Of a stretch of 5,485 nt of DNA, positions 5,232-5,485 are shown piece by piece. This DNA is from CAYZRJ01 sp964480825 (lineage in GTDB: Bacteria; Patescibacteriota; WWE3; UBA101185; UBA10185): the NCBI GenBank assembly GCA_964480825.1, contig CAYZRJ010000041.1, positions 1-5,485 of the forward strand, read 5' to 3'. The translations under genes were made by a program, and so were the position numbers. Each line of letters opens with the position of its first letter. The first letter of the stretch is position 1. Under the pieces are notes generated by a model. It did no database searches and was not told the DNA's origin. It worked only from the letters and a program-made list of their open reading frames with translations.

Positions 5232-5485
5232 ATGAACTACCAAATAACCTCTGACAATATAGAAATGTCTCCAAGTATGATCAACCTAGCTAACGAGAAA
5301 ATGAAAAAAATCGAGAGCAAGCTGGTAAATGTTTCGGATGGCGCGAAATCATTTCGTATAGTTATGAATACCGCAAAAGACGATCAGTTTATTGTTAAGA
5401 TTCATGCGTTGATACATGGAAAGGAATATTTTTCTGAAGAGACCGGTTATACTCTTGAGCACGCGATGATCGAATCCGTCGCCGA
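5232..5485 (+). CDS. Ribosome hibernation factor-like protein (HPF/RaiA family), partial
   Basis: The first 84 residues are visible and run off the right edge. The order matches the HPF/RaiA (sigma-54 modulation) fold: strand MNYQITSDNIEMSPSM, a charged helix (INLANEKMKKIESKL), strands FRIVMNT and FIVKIHALIHGKEYF, then a helix beginning TLEHAMIESVA. Family members bind the 30S decoding region and hold ribosomes inactive under stress. Whether this is the short form or the long form with a C-terminal dimerisation domain cannot be seen. It lies 30 bases after the DUF1858 gene on the same strand, with no Shine-Dalgarno and a TGtTAAAAT box 6 bases before ATG. Its link to Fe-S assembly is probably neighbourhood only, or shared stress expression. 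Confidence 0.82.
   Translation, partial: MNYQITSDNIEMSPSMINLANEKMKKIESKLVNVSDGAKSFRIVMNTAKDDQFIVKIHALIHGKEYFSEETGYTLEHAMIESVA

Noticed and set aside
1..5485. CRISPR array, tRNA/rRNA, insertion sequence or phage attachment site
   Set aside because: No spaced direct repeats, RNA-gene signatures, transposase-like frames or terminal repeats were seen; almost all bases are accounted for by genes.

Overview
The window carries a compact, nearly gap-free SUF iron-sulfur cluster assembly operon on the + strand: a small ArsR-type regulator, then sufC, sufB, sufD, sufS, sufU and a DUF1858-type CxxC protein. It is flanked by the start of a divergent membrane-protein gene (minus strand, cut by the left edge) and by the start of a ribosome-hibernation-factor-like gene (cut by the right edge). 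The sequence is AT-rich, the genes are short and tightly packed, and Shine-Dalgarno sites are mostly absent. The SufD is very short, and the flanking membrane protein resembles small membrane proteins I associate with Patescibacteria (CPR). Together these suggest a CPR or similar reduced-genome bacterium. That placement is an inference. The standard genetic code fits: TGA ends sufU, and tryptophan is TGG.

Layout: 1-267 (-) partial membrane protein; 268-342 divergent control region with a consensus promoter (TTGACA-N17-TACTAT) and an inverted repeat over its -10 box; 343-645 regulator; 648-1373 sufC; 1360-2768 sufB, interrupted by an apparent single-base frameshift near 1476; 2778-3377 sufD; 3379-4599 sufS; 4603-4974 sufU; 4971-5201 DUF1858-type protein; 5202-5231 short gap with an extended -10 box; 5232-5485 partial hpf/raiA-like gene. 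Successive genes of the operon overlap or lie at most 9 bases apart, so one transcript and translational coupling are likely. No rho-independent terminator is visible anywhere.

How the parts work together: SufS (cysteine desulfurase) takes sulfur from cysteine. SufU, a zinc protein, accepts the persulfide and passes it to the SufB-SufC-SufD scaffold, where the SufC ATPase drives cluster assembly. The regulator has four cysteines in a CxxC...Cx6C arrangement and could sense cluster, metal or redox state and control its own operon. The DUF1858 protein has a CxxC pair and may act in thiol/persulfide or metal handling. No sufA, sufE or sufT is seen here.

The most notable signals are the following. 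(1) All three transcription units in the window have a -10-like hexamer followed by exactly 6 bases and then an in-frame start codon, which is the geometry of leaderless mRNAs. (2) There is a one-base frameshift in an otherwise well-conserved sufB. (3) SufD is only 199 residues long. (4) SufU lacks the usual SufU insertion. (5) A DUF1858 CxxC protein is built into the operon by a 4-base overlap.
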